In this document: positions 12,677 through 24,107 of the stretch, piece by piece | How the letters are laid out: each line of letters opens with the position of its first letter | How positions within the stretch are numbered: position 1 is the first letter of the stretch | Assembly (NCBI GenBank): GCA_038373865.1 | Contig: JAXGGA010001632.1 | Coordinates: 1-64,000 of the forward strand | DNA from: Uloborus plumipes | Lineage: Eukaryota; Arthropoda; Arachnida; Araneae; Uloboridae | DNA: 64,000 bases | Reading direction: 5' to 3' | Position numbers and translations under genes: made by a program | Notes under the pieces: generated by a model | Told to the model about the DNA's origin: nothing | The model's database searches: none | Seen by the model: the letters and a program-made list of their open reading frames with translations, nothing else

Positions 12677-15498
12677 CAAGCTCAGTCTATGTGAAGAGAT
12701 AATGAATATTTGTCACTTTGTTACTGCCTCATTTTTCAGCAAATATATGTGTATGTGTGCTCCCCTTAAATCATCTGTTCTGCGTAATATGTTTTTGAGA
12801 TCAGATTTTTAAATTTTTTTAACTCTTTTTTTAATTTACTTAGCAACTGAAATATTTTTTCTTCATATTTAGTTTACAGCGTAGAATGAATATTTAAAAA
12901 AAAGACTTAATTTAGAACCACTTAATACGGAAATGAGACATAGAAGGATGATTTCATTTACTTCCTTCGTGAGTGACAGTTACAGATATTTTGCCAAGAA
13001 AATCTGACAGCAGCAGAAAGGGGTGTGTTCGGGAAAAAATTAGATGGAATGCAGAGAGCTAGAAATAATTTCTGTCCCACGGTTGAGCTTCATGATGTAG
13101 TTCTCTCGTAAATTGTACCCAAAAATATGCACGTTTCAAGGACTATTTGAAAACTAGTCTTTGGTGTTTAAATATGTCTTAAACTTTTTACAGCTTAAAA
13201 AGTTTCCATTTTTAATAAAAGAAAATATAGTTATTTTCTGTTGATCTTTCTTTTATTCCTTAATATGTATACTGTGAGAATTGCGTACTATACAGATGAG
13301 GATTACGTACAATGCAGTTCAGAAAGCTAACTCAAAGTACGATTCGTATAAAAGGCACATTTAAAAGTTTTCAGATCATTTAATTTAATATGGGTATGAA
13401 AAATTACGTAAATCTTCAACGTCTGTTAATGCCTGCTGTAGTTAAAGTCCTAGTACGTTTTCTGTAGAAAATAAAGTGCTAGTTTTAAGTTTATTCAAGG
13501 ATAACAAGCAACTGTGGTAAAACTTAAGCATTGTCTATTAGGTAACACCTCTAACTTACAAATAGAAATATAGCACTTAGCACATATTTAATAATTTATC
13601 ACATGAAAATTTCCCTTACACTTTTTGTGAACAGAGATTTATCGGTGGATTACTTAATCTATTTCATTTTCCCTTTTCACTTTGAAATTACAAAAGCAAA
13701 ATGACAATTGTATATTTATTGCAAATTATCATTCTTCAGTATTCGTTCAGCCTACTTGCACACAGTAAGCATATTAATATTATCCATAATACCATAATGA
13801 TTGAATTTACTATTGTAAGACATGCACACACTTAAGAATTGCAGATAGAATTCATTTAAATTGCTATAAAACTACCTTTTGTTTCTCTTCTTGATTTTTT
13901 TTTCTTGGAAGCACATTGTACTGCGATTAAAAGTAAATTGGAAAGTATAATTGTTTTCGTAAAATTTATTTTAAAAAAAAAAGCATTTTTCCTTTGAATC
14001 GCACACGTTAAAAAAATTTTCAAGGGGCTTTTTATTGCAAACTGTAGTTTTGTAAATGTAAATGTTTTGTAATTGTAATGTTTAATCTGATACAGCAACA
14101 AAGTTAGGACATAACTGTATCGACTGTATAACAAAGACCAAAAATTCACCAAGGAAAGGGTTTTCCATATAAATGCTCAATTGAAGTTTTTATTTTCGTA
14201 TAAATTTGAGTCATAATTACTAATGCGCCACTTATAAATCTGCTTTCTATTTTATAAGTTTAGCTTTCTTGAAGAATTATAAAAATTGAATGCCGAATGT
14301 ATTTTTTTCTCCTGCGTATGTTGTTTGATATCGCTAGGAAGGATCAAAGAGGCACTCTAATCTAAACAATGACATCTTCTCTAAACAAAACTAAAATTTT
14401 AATCATTTAAATAAGATGTCTTTCTCTCTCCTCTCTCCTTTTTTTTTTTTGGACTATATGTTTAAAAATAGAATTCTATTTTTTTCCTCCTACTCTAACA
14501 TATTCTTTGAGAACACAAAATATCGAAAGAACTGATTATTCTCATGAAATAGGGCAGATTTTTATCTTGAAAACAATTCCCGTTTTTAAAGTTTGCTCCA
14601 GAATGCATTTTTAACAGAGATAGCAGAAAACGGTGTGCTCTCTCATTTAAAGCCAAGTGCTGCAAATATTTTAACCCCCTAAAGTCAGTAATCTTTTTAG
14701 TTTTTCCTCCAGGAGCTTTCCTGAAATCATTCCCTTTACTTTTTTTTTTCAAATCTGAAATCGGTCACTATTTGACTTGCAAGTTTTTACAAAAGCTAAG
14801 CCAATGAAATTTCCCTTCAAGACAAATATTGTGAGGGAAGAAAATATTTTTCCACCTGTACGGAAAGTATGATTTAAATTTATATTTCCTTTCTCCTTAG
14901 CACTAATTACACTTACTGCTTCTTGATTAGTTTGAGGTAGAAGTAGTCTTAAAACACGATTTTTGTGCATTTTTTTTTTTTCGGCGCTGTGAAAACGATG
15001 CAATGAAAAAATGTTTAAGTAACTTTCCTAACCTGAAGTTTGGTCCGTTTAAGTTTAAAATACGTCCAAAAAGAATTTGCTTCAAAAAAGTAATTGCCAT
15101 TATTACTCAAAAGATATTATCCTCAAGCTTTTGCAGAACACAAGCTCTTTAAGACCAGAGAATCTATGTTGGTTACTTACTTTGGTAAAGTCACATTCTT
15201 TCACCTTTTTGACAAACATCATCTTTTGTCTTTATTGTCCTTTGGATTTAAATAGAAAATTAATTCTTGAAGCATTCATTAAAAAGTTAATGATAAAATT
15301 AAAACTTCATGTTTCAGCTTCTTTCTCAAATAATATTTCTTACTGGCAGTGTTTTTTTGATTTATTAAACATTTCTCCAGAGGTTTTTTTTTTTTCTTTT
15401 TTTTTTGTAATCTTTTATTACATTTTATTACAATTTCAAACAGCTAAGGCTTAAATTTGAGCAAAAAAAGCACAAATACAAGAGATAAAAAGAGTAAA
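12677..15498. other. AT-rich gene-free stretch
   Basis: Minus-strand ORFs at 13856-14152, 14495-14752 and 14749-15003 and the plus ORF at 15077-15454 are short, low in complexity and without recognisable domains. I regard them as chance. No RNA gene seen. Confidence 0.3.
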
Positions 15499-15690
15499 AA
15501 TCTCAACAGACAGCTGTTTTGAGGTTAACAAAACAAGCCTCTTCATCAGTGCATAAAAGATAGGTTCATGAAAACACAAACACAGTCTCAGTTGTTTCAC
15601 TAGAGCTATGCATATTACAGCAGATGAAAACGAGCTAATGCGTTGCATGCACAAAAATACCAAATGTTTCAGAGTCGTCACACAAAACAA
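15451..15690 (-). mobile_element. Penelope-like element remnant with decayed hammerhead motif
   Basis: On the minus strand, 15553-15505 reads TGCACTGATGAAGAGG, a short spacer, then CCTCAAAACAGCTGTC. CTGATGA, a GAGG/CCTC helix and a trailing AAAAC match the layout of a hammerhead ribozyme core (CUGAUGA, stem II, GAAA). The first G of GAAA is A here, as expected from decay of a CpG. Penelope-like retroelements carry hammerhead motifs of this type near their ends. No reverse transcriptase or GIY-YIG domain is visible nearby, so only an end fragment survives. The open frame here is probably incidental. Confidence 0.45.
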
Positions 15691-15699
15691 CTAGTTATC

Positions 15700-16850
15700 T
15701 CATTCTATCGAAAAGGTAACTAGATACATCGGAGGATTCCATATCTCCGCTTCGTTACGAATCGGGATTTCGGGACTTTTTTTTTTCCTCTCCCTGTCTG
15801 TAAGAAAAGATATTCAATTTTTCGCTCCCATTGAATACCTTTTCCGGTAATCTCGCATAATAGCGCTGTCTGGGGGTATTATTTATAATCGAATGACCTC
15901 GATTACAGCATGAAGTGCAGTCGTAAACGGAAGGCGATGTTTAAGCTCTCTCGAACGCACAGCCCGTGCTCCCATCGCGAAAAACGAAAAACCAAACGCG
16001 AGGCCACTTCACGTTTAATAACTTGTGCCGCCCCGCTCGCATTCTGCTGACTCTGCCGATAACGAAATCACAAAGTATAAATAAAATTGATACGCCATTT
16101 TAATTTGGGGCCTAACATGGCGGGCGATCGTTCGGCAGTAAACGAGCATATTAAAAGCGCAATGTGAGTTCATTACATCAGCTAAACTATCCTGCAGCCT
16201 AAGTAAGTTTTAATCTGCCATTTGAAGCAATTCCCACCCCCATTTAGCGTTGAAAGTGACGTTATGAAGGCAGTTTATTATCTTCCATTTCTTGATTAAT
16301 GACGCCAGGGATATTAGAATGCGTTTTACACGATTACCGGTGGGTGGCGCTAGCAGCCGACCTTTTTGAACCGACCCAAAACGGTCTGCAGCTCATTAAT
16401 GAAGTAAGAGTGTTCGCGGAACAAAACCTTCAACTACTCATATTTCAAACACGTGCCTCCTAAATTGTTTTCGATGTTCGAATTTCGGCTGCCGTAAATG
16501 ATTATAGATGTGCTTGCGTTACATCGTCGGAGCTTTTAAATTTTCTGTAATTAACTTTTCAACCTGTTCAATTTTCGCACCTTTCCGAAAACCCGTGTTG
16601 CAATAAAGTTAAAAGAGCGCCCCGACGATACATACAATTTTAACGCAACTTTGCGTTGTCGTAATTAGACGATAATAACTTTGCGTTGAAATTTATTATT
16701 TGAACTGGGCATCTCCGAAAACGGAAAAGGCGTTAGTTGTTCCATCAGTTCCAGAAATATGGCTCTCCGCAAAATGTTTTCATTAAGTTTTTGTCTTTCT
16801 CTGCTTGCCGGTTCTGTATCTTCTAATCATAAGTTACTTTATGTTGATTG
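15700..16850. promoter_or_regulatory. Candidate conserved non-coding block upstream of the homeobox exon
   Basis: This stretch is clearly richer in GC and sequence complexity than its surroundings and free of recognised repeats and ORFs. It contains homeodomain-type core words such as TTAATGA, ATTAATG and TAATTAG. It lies about 3.3-4.5 kb upstream of the homeobox exon, presumably in the preceding intron. A cis-regulatory role is inferred from composition and position only. Confidence 0.4.
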
Positions 16851-16914
16851 ACAGCCCCCCAAATTTAAAAAAACTGAGAAAACATAAATAAAAATACTAA
16901 TATGTATTGAAAAA

Positions 16915-17640
16915 TTATTTTTTATTAAGCTCCTTTACCAAAACGATATAAAAACAAAAAATGTATCTTCTGTTCATCAAATTATTAAAACAAGAACTCC
17001 AGAAAACTTTTTCTGTAAGCTTTTCTATGATGGTATTGCTCAGGGAAAATCTCTTATCAAAATACAGACAGAAGTCTGCCGTCATGTGGCGATCCCATCG
17101 ACCCCGGTAACTTTCTTCCATTATTACAATGGCCTGGTGGAACCGTTCTAATTGTTCCTCACTGTAATCACCCAGATTATACGGAAATATGTCCAAATGA
17201 CTATGCAAAAAATGCAATTTAATGCTCATAGTAGCTCCTAATGTGTGAAAATTTTGAAGCAATTTAGCAACTAATTCTGAATAGTCTGGTGCTTCATGGT
17301 ACCTCAAATAATGTTTGACTACTAAAACAAAGCTTAGCCATGCTTCATATTCAATTTGTGTCATATGGATTACAAATACAGTGTCTTAGAGTATGGATTT
17401 GCGGTAAATCGAAGATGCCTGCTTCTAATGTTTCAATGATCAGGACAGAAAATTTTTGATGCACATATTAAAAATCACCTGTCTTATCAAATGCTTTGAT
17501 GAACTGTTTAATTAGCCCAAGCTTAATGTGAAGCATTGGAAAAAGACTATTCTCTCGGCTTATCGGTGGTTCATGAATCACGCTTGCTTTTCCTGCTTTC
17601 ATATATTCCCTCAAAGGCCAGATCTTTCGAATCCAATTTT
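16915..17640 (-). pseudogene. Broken copy of a dispersed arthropod protein family (LHSHLD motif)
   Basis: The 3' part is open at 17364-16915 and encodes a stretch with MSIKLHFLHSHLDIFPYNLG and GRWDRHMTADFC. The 5' part continues upstream in other frames: a segment around 17630-17470 encodes PMLHIKLGLIKQFIKAF and runs into a stop. It is followed by a segment with EAGIFDLPQI in a further frame. I recall this order of motifs (LHIKLGLMKQFVKA, then KLGARMSIKVHYLHSHLDRFP, then a GRWD-MMADYCW box) from proteins dispersed in many copies in arthropod genomes, of unknown function and probably tied to mobile elements. At least one internal stop and frame changes mean no complete product. The C-terminal tail after about residue 110 is low in complexity and may be read-through. 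Confidence 0.7.
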
Positions 17641-17912
17641 GTTTTTGCGCGACTATTCCATAGACATATGAAACAGGGATATTTAGTATATATTCACCCC
17701 CTTGCTGGATTAAAAAAAAAATCCACCATCTTCAAGAAAGGGGGGTTAACACAACGTTTTCGTAAAGAACTCATATTTTTCCAGATAAAAGGGACTTTTA
17801 AACTGACAGTAAGACACGAACTAATATTTTCGAGATCTGATACCTAATTCACAAAATTGTTATACATATATACGTGGAAAAATATTTAAATTTAGGGGGA
17901 ATAAACGAATTA

Positions 17913-19239
17913 GGGTTGGTTCGAGTAAGTGGACCACTGGGGTAAGTGGGCCACCCCCCTTAAAACTGAAATGCGCGTATGATTTTTATACTTTTTTGTA
18001 CTGATCATGTCAAATTCTATCACAGTGATTGCTTTTGCATATATTTGGGTTTCATGAAAAAATGTTTTGGATCATATAATTTATGTCCAAAACAATTTCC
18101 AAAGAAAATTTTTTTGCGAGTTCAAGCAACACTTTTCAAAGAAGTGTTTCAATGTTAGTTTTTATTATTTTTTCTATGTTCGTTAAGTTTTCTTGTAGGG
18201 TTTAACCTAAAGTACACATTGCAATAAGAATTTTTATGCAAAGTATTATTAATGTGTGTTTAAGGGGAGGGGACCCACTTACTCCATAGTTTTTCTGTAT
18301 TATGGTAAGTGGGCCCCCTCATAATAATGATGATTTCAAAACGAAAAGCAGTTTTGATAAAGCAATTTCTACGATGAAATGAAAGATAATTATGGAGACC
18401 TAGAAGAAATTGATGGTTTAGCTACAAAAACTGCAAAAGCTGGTAACTATGTATTTGTGAAACTTGTATAAAAGAAAACTATACAGTATTATGAAGGACT
18501 AATTTTAAAATATGATACAAATGAAAAAAAAATGCTGCAAAATTTGATAGAAAGAATAAAAATAGCTACACTTTTTATTGGTTTGATGTAGGTGATGTTA
18601 GAATTATAACTGAGGATGAAATGATAATGTTTCTCCCTCAGAAAACTTCAAATAGACGCTGCCATTAAGTGTTTCCTTTTTTTTTTTTTTCAACCTATAC
18701 ATTTTTTCTTATTTGATCAAAATTTATCTTAATCGACTCTATTATGCTTGTTCAACACTAATTTATATGTAAAAGTAAAAAATATTCCTAACGGCTTTTA
18801 ATGAATTTCACAGACACATTTTTTTTGTATTCCGCTTTATAATTTTCTGTCATACACATTTGAATGTAAGTAAATATCTCGTTAATGGATACATTTACAA
18901 AAAAGTATTTCCTACTAAAATGTAAAATGTTACATACTTTATCAGGTAGGACATGCAAACCCCTTTTTTAGATATGCTTTCTTTAAATATAAATAAATAG
19001 GGGTGGCCCACTTACCCCTTCCTAGGGAGCAAGTGGGCCACCCACGCCATTTTGTAAAGAATAAGATACTTAAAAATATTTAAAGCATTTTTTCAGGAAA
19101 TAATGCTGAACTTGTGTTCATTCATAATGTCCAAGATAAAATAAGTCAAAAAATTTAAGCTGTTTTGCTTTAAAACTTTTGTATAAGGCTTTAAAAATGA
19201 ACTGTTCTAAAAAGGGGGCCCACTTACCCTAACCAACCC
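17913..19239 (+). mobile_element. pogo-like non-autonomous element
   Basis: The ends form an inverted repeat: GGGTTGGTT at the left and AACCAACCC at the right, each followed inward by GTAAGTGGGCC or its complement. A TA dinucleotide flanks both sides (17911-17912, 19240-19241). The word AAGTGGGCCAC or its complement recurs at about 17955, 18300, 19005, 19028 and 19218 as a subterminal repeat. A decayed transposase C-terminus lies inside at 18371-18668. TA target and the encoded tail fit the pogo/Tigger group. Confidence 0.75.
18371..18668 (+). pseudogene. C-terminal remnant of a pogo/Tigger-type transposase
   Basis: Conceptual translation gives a tail with GNYVFVKLV, then YYEGLILKYD, then YTFYWFDVGDVRIITEDEM and a final FLPQKT before a stop. 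This resembles the small C-terminal domain found after the DDE domain of many arthropod pogo-like transposases (GDYVVVKF... FV.P...DI...D...LP). An internal TAA after FVKLV and a frame change before YTFYWF break it. The DNA-binding and DDE domains are missing. It lies inside the TIR-bounded element 17913-19239, which explains its presence. Family assignment is from remembered motif order, not a search. Confidence 0.55.
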
Positions 19240-19241
19240 TA

Positions 19242-20160
19242 ATAGATCTTTAGGAGGGAAGTTAAATTTTTTTCATTATCTGTCATTGATATATTGTGTT
19301 TCGTTTATCTCAAGAACCAGAGTCAATCCAAAAAAAGTAAATGCATACTGTTTATATCTAATGCAAGTGTTTACGAAAACCATTAACAAAATAAGTGCCG
19401 CAGATTTTTTATTTATTTATTTTTTTTTTTTTTTTGTTCCGCTGTGTAATTTAAACTTATTTGAGAAATTAGATGACTCTTTATGATGTTGATCTGAGCA
19501 TATAAACGCGCTGCACTTTAATAAGTGCTATTGCTAATAAAACTACTATGTTTATAAAAGTAAAATACGTAAATACGTATTAAAAGATGGATAATTTTTA
19601 CCATCCTCATAAGCCCAAAAACACAAAACTGAACTTACTTTATTTGTATTTTTTCAGCATACTTTTTTCCAAGCAGTGACAATATTGGAAAGGGTGTGGA
19701 GTGGGGTATGGGGGGCAGTCGCCTTCCTGATGTTGAGACATTATTGTATTTGCAACTATGAGGAAATAGGTTTTTTTTTTTTGTTGGGTTTTTTTTCGAT
19801 ATAATAAGCAAGGAGTATACCACCTTGGCCTAGCCCCTCGAAAAATTTGAAGTAACGGGGTTGTTTCAAACACAACTAAAATTCCCTATTTGCATTTACT
19901 ATTTGTGGAGATAAATTTTTTAATCATTTCCCAGCCTTACTAATGGTATTAAAATTATCTACTCGGTTAAGTTTAATTCTAAATGCGTTGTAACAGCATT
20001 TTACTTTTTTGTAAGAGAAGCTTCATTACAATAGCTACTTAACTGCTTTCACTGTGATGAGCAATAAATTAATGCATGTTTTTACAGCACTATTTGTTTT
20101 CTTCATTGTTTATTAATTTTCATACAATATTTTTAAAAAAATGTTTTTGTATTTCCATAG
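19242..20160 (+). other. Intron end upstream of the homeobox exon
   Basis: AT-rich sequence without coding signal. Its last bases, TTTTTGTATTTCCATAG, are a good polypyrimidine tract and AG acceptor directly before the homeodomain codons. Minus-strand ORFs at 19635-19873 are short and without recognised features. Confidence 0.7.
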
Positions 20161-20925
20161 GTGAAAATTTGGTTTCAAAACCGCAGAACGAAGTGGAAGA
20201 AACAAGATGGCGTCTCCAATTCCGAAGCAGCGGAATTTAAAACTACTGGTGAGAAAACTTCGCAAGGTACTACAAAAAAATCTTCCAAAAGCAAATCAGG
20301 AAGCTCAGGACAAACAGTAAATGTTGCTGTTGGTTGCCTTCAAAAAACTCAACAACGGCCAAATTTAAATGACTCAACAGTTCTCTTCGACGCAATGCAA
20401 AAACCTGTGATTTCCGAACCGGCACAGACTAGCAACGCTGAAGGAAGCCTACTTCCACCTTCTCCGATCATAGTACCTAAAGTAGTAGTTAGTGAAACCA
20501 TCTGTAACAGCACATCTTCGGACATTTCGACAACTTCTCCTAATACGGTGGGAATGGTACCTATTTCAACTATTACTCCTCCGTTATCTGTGGTCGAAAA
20601 CGGTGTCGATTCTGACAGTAGAGCATCGGATGTTTTCTGTTGGGGCAGATCTTCTTCCCCTTCCTCATCAATGGAAAACGGAATAGCAGGAGACAGTTCT
20701 GTCGATAATACGGAATCCAACCATCCGATGCAGCAATTTTCCGGACCTTGCTACGGTAATCCAGTCGTAAGCGTCGACGCTGCTATCAACACATCCTCTT
20801 CATATCAAGAACAAGAGATAAGGCCCAGTGTTAAGACGATAGGGGTGGACACACTTCACATGCAGGGTTGTCCTCTGAACGGGCAAGAAGTGACAGACGC
20901 TGACATGTCGTCAAGTAACCACTGA
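20161..20925 (+). CDS. NK7.1: Last coding exon of an NK-like homeobox gene, probably NK7.1 class
   Basis: The gene product is a nuclear DNA-binding transcription factor. The exon begins right after a TTTCCATAG acceptor with VKIWFQNRRTKWKKQ, the C-terminal half of homeodomain helix 3. It includes the invariant W48, F49, N51 and R53; Q50 gives the usual TAAT-type specificity. The splice junction between homeodomain residues 44 and 45 is a classical intron site of NK-like and related homeobox genes. The first codon is GTG (Val) reached by splicing and is not a start. Next comes DGVSNSEAAEFK, which resembles the EAAEHK stretch I recall after the NK7.1 homeodomain; NK1/slouch has a different NPG follow-on. 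The remaining 220 or so residues are Ser/Thr/Pro-rich and probably disordered, ending SSSNH-stop. About 254 codons are present; helices 1-2 and the N-terminus are not in the window as far as I can see. The homeobox call is certain; the class is a memory-based judgement. Confidence 0.85.
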   Translation: MKIWFQNRRTKWKKQDGVSNSEAAEFKTTGEKTSQGTTKKSSKSKSGSSGQTVNVAVGCLQKTQQRPNLNDSTVLFDAMQKPVISEPAQTSNAEGSLLPPSPIIVPKVVVSETICNSTSSDISTTSPNTVGMVPISTITPPLSVVENGVDSDSRASDVFCWGRSSSPSSSMENGIAGDSSVDNTESNHPMQQFSGPCYGNPVVSVDAAINTSSSYQEQEIRPSVKTIGVDTLHMQGCPLNGQEVTDADMSSSNH

Positions 20926-21600
20926 CGGTTTGTCTTCAGTTTCTAGGCAGAATGTAGCCTGAAACATATCTGAGCTGTTACTGAACTGAATCAGATGCCG
21001 CTTCCAATAGTGGACTTCGAAGAGATTCATAAAAGTTTTAAATGATATTAGCCATTAACGGACCATGTGGGACGGCTGCAACCAATAGAAATGAAATACG
21101 AACTAATAGTACTAAATGTCAATTGAAATAGCAGCTCAGTCTTCCTCATAAAACAGGGTAATTTTAGATAAATACAAATTATGCATTGAGATTCAAAAAA
21201 CGATCGATTGTCGTTGAAACTTGTGTTGTAAACTTTACTGCCAACGTTGGAATGCGCATAGAGCTATCCATTCAAAATGGAATTCATGGAAATTATATTG
21301 TGAAATCAATCAGCATTTCTTTATTCATGATCTGTAATCTTGTGTGGAGTTAGAGATTAAGAGACGCTATATCCACTTCCTTAATGTTTCTGATGTACAC
21401 AATGTTCTCTTGTCACTTTTTACTGGAGTTCCACTGTAATACCATATTTAGCGATTTAAATACTGGCTGAATTGATTTTAAATAGAGATCTTGGAAAACC
21501 GCTTTATACACAGTGACCAAATTCTTAAGGGATGGAAAAATACTGAGTTAAAAATAAAAATAAAAACTCGGGAAAAGTTTTTATCTTTTATACGCATCCC
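20926..21600 (+). other. Probable 3' UTR of the homeobox gene
   Basis: The stop codon TGA is at 20923-20925. The following 600 bases are moderately complex and non-repetitive, as expected for a 3' UTR. The first AATAAA-type signal I notice is at 21553-21558, within an A-rich stretch. The true end cannot be fixed from sequence; another AATAAA stands at about 23089. Confidence 0.45.
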
Positions 21601-21789
21601 CTTCCAACTATTTAAAACATAGTACATTAAAAATACTCTTCAACAGACGTATTTTCCAAACTTTACATATCAGATAAATAACAGAAACTTCTTTTTCTTC
21701 AATCTTTATTGTAAAAAAACTGTCTACACCTTATGTGTGTATATTTTAGTTTCATAAATGGTTTTTAACTTAACGATATTTTTATCGAC

Positions 21790-21821
<32 letters not shown>

Positions 21822-21845
21822 CTTTTCTTTTCTTTTTTTTTTTTC

Positions 21846-21876
<31 letters not shown>

Positions 21877-21879
21877 TTA
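21790..21879. repeat. Long T-rich tract
   Basis: About 90 bases of T with sparse C (TTTTCTTTTCTTTT) on the plus strand. It could be a simple-sequence expansion, or the poly(A) tail of a minus-strand retroposed insert. I could not define an insert or duplication beside it. Confidence 0.8.
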
Positions 21880-22840
21880 GTGCAGGAGATCCATTAATAT
21901 CATTTTACATAGTATTTTGAAGTTAATGTTGTTTTCCATATTGCAGTTCATAAATGATCTCTCTAATGATTTTTTTTCATCAATTTCGGTCTTAAATCCA
22001 TTCAGCCAGAATTTTTATGTGTACCGGAATGAACATGACTAATGTGTAATAACGATGCTATATATTCTGAAGATGAAGTATGTTTAATTCTCACTAAGAA
22101 TATTTTTTCAATTGCATTATCCTTGCTTTTGAAATCTTTTCTTTTCCTTTCTTTATTTTTTTTTCACTTCAAATTTATTTTCAAAATCAAAACTAATTTT
22201 TTAAACAGTTGTTTCTTTTTTTTCATTATTTTTCACCTCTTCTGCTAAATTTATCGCAATTTTTATCCAACGACTTTAATATTTAAAAAAATATCACTTT
22301 TTTTACATATTATATATGTTTTTTCAATATCCAGCTATTAAGTGCAGGTCTATTTCTTAATTCAAAAATCAAAACTTTTTCACGACAATTTCTTTCTTTT
22401 ATTATTACTAATATATTAGAAACAATTTTAAGTATTTTAAGTTTTTTCTCACTATGCTCTAAACATTTTAAAATGCATAATACTAGAATTAACCTAGTTT
22501 AAAACATTAAAAATTAAATGTACCCATTTTTATGCTGGTTTACTATTTTTATGCATCAAGGCAATACATACTTTTAAGAAAAGTAATTTGCATACTTTAT
22601 TTATGTCTTTAATACAAATTAGTTCAAGACAAAAGCCATTTTTCTCCAAAGACTTGTCTTTTGTTTCTTTTATTTCAAAATGTATAGATCTTAATTTTTT
22701 TTTCCGGAAAATTCCAAATCTGTACTGCTTTGGCAATTTTCTCTCATTTTCTTCATAATTCTAACGCAATATCATTTGCAAAATGCCTATTAGGCAATTT
22801 TCTATGAGCAGGCTAAGGACTAAGTGAGAATTACTCTACT
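21880..22840. other. AT-rich gene-free stretch
   Basis: T-rich, low complexity. The short ORFs at 22042-22248 (+) and 22530-22736 (-) are Phe- or Lys-rich chance frames. Confidence 0.3.
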
Positions 22841-23100
22841 TCATACCACAGAGGCCGGTGCAGTGTTCTTTCTCTTCGCAACTCTCTCTTTGCAGCGGAA
22901 GTAATGTTTCTAAATGAGCTTTATCAATCTTGAATCCAGTCAGAAGCCTGTCTTTCTGGCGAGGTGTGATCTTTACTGTAATTAGATGATACAAGAGTTA
23001 TCGATGTGTGGATCCTATTTCTCTGGAGACTTGTGACTCCTCCCTTATCTTCATTAAATTTACTGATTCATAAGTAAATCATCATGGAGAAATAAATTCA
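22841..23100. promoter_or_regulatory. Candidate conserved block downstream of the homeobox exon
   Basis: A short island of balanced, non-repetitive sequence in an AT-rich setting. It contains TAATTAGATGAT and TTCATTAAATTTACTGATTC, which are homeodomain-type AT cores, and an AATAAA at about 23089. It may be distal 3' UTR or an enhancer. Evidence is composition only. Confidence 0.3.
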
Positions 23101-24107
23101 TTTTGTGCAATACTAAGCTGTGAGTCATTCAGATGAAGAACATACACATAAACAGTTACACAATAAACTTTTTTTTCTTTTTTGCATTTTTTTTTTTCAA
23201 AACTTATCTCTTTGGAATTTACTGTATTGCAGAAATTCATTTTTTTCCTTATTTGTTACGTTAAAAAAACTGTTGTTTCTACACACTGTAATACAGTGAG
23301 AAATTGATGTTTTATTTAGTTCTCATTTTTTAATATTTTATTTAGTAATCTGCATAGGCACATACACAGATATATGCATATATCAAATATGTTTTGGTTG
23401 GTGGACGAAAAAAATATGATAGCATTATTTATTTTAATATCGTACATAGGAACCGCAAAATTCCTGGTGCCACGTCATTCATGCGACTGAAAAAAATACT
23501 TAGGCAACTAGTTTATCAGAATGGAAGAAAAAAAAACAGTTATAAATATTACTTTTAACCTTGCTCAATTTCGCTCTTCTTTTTGTCTTAAAAATTTCAA
23601 GTTGAAAAATAGTAATTTACAACAAAAAAATAGTATTTATATTTAAAAAAATAGAATTTTCAATCAACAACATTCTTATAATTTTCTTTTAAACAACATA
23701 CGATTAACGTCGGACGGATGCAAAAACTAAGGCAGAAAAAAAATTATTTTGAAATCAAATTTAGAATTAAAAACTGAGTTGTTGATTGTAGAATGATGCG
23801 TGGGCAAGCCTCGAAATTTCTTTCGAGAACGATAGAGTGCGAAAAGTAATTCTTAATATGCTGCGCCTAAAAGAATTCCACGCTGACTAAAATTTTAGGC
23901 ATCAGACAAAATTTTTATCAAACCCTGAACATACGTATTTAAGCATTTACGTCAGGTATTTCTCATTTACATATTTTAGTTTCAAAAAACGTTATGTTTA
24001 ATTCTCGCATTCTCCTTTTTTATGCTAACTTTTGTACTTTTTTACAATAATGCTTTAAAATTTCGTTAGTTAAGACTTGAGATTACGTTGAAAGTATTAG
24101 ACTAATA
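23101..24107. other. AT-rich gene-free stretch
   Basis: A- and T-rich with homopolymers; no supported feature. Confidence 0.3.

Noticed and set aside
20349..20720. 123-codon antisense frame
   Set aside because: Shadow of the homeobox exon on the other strand.
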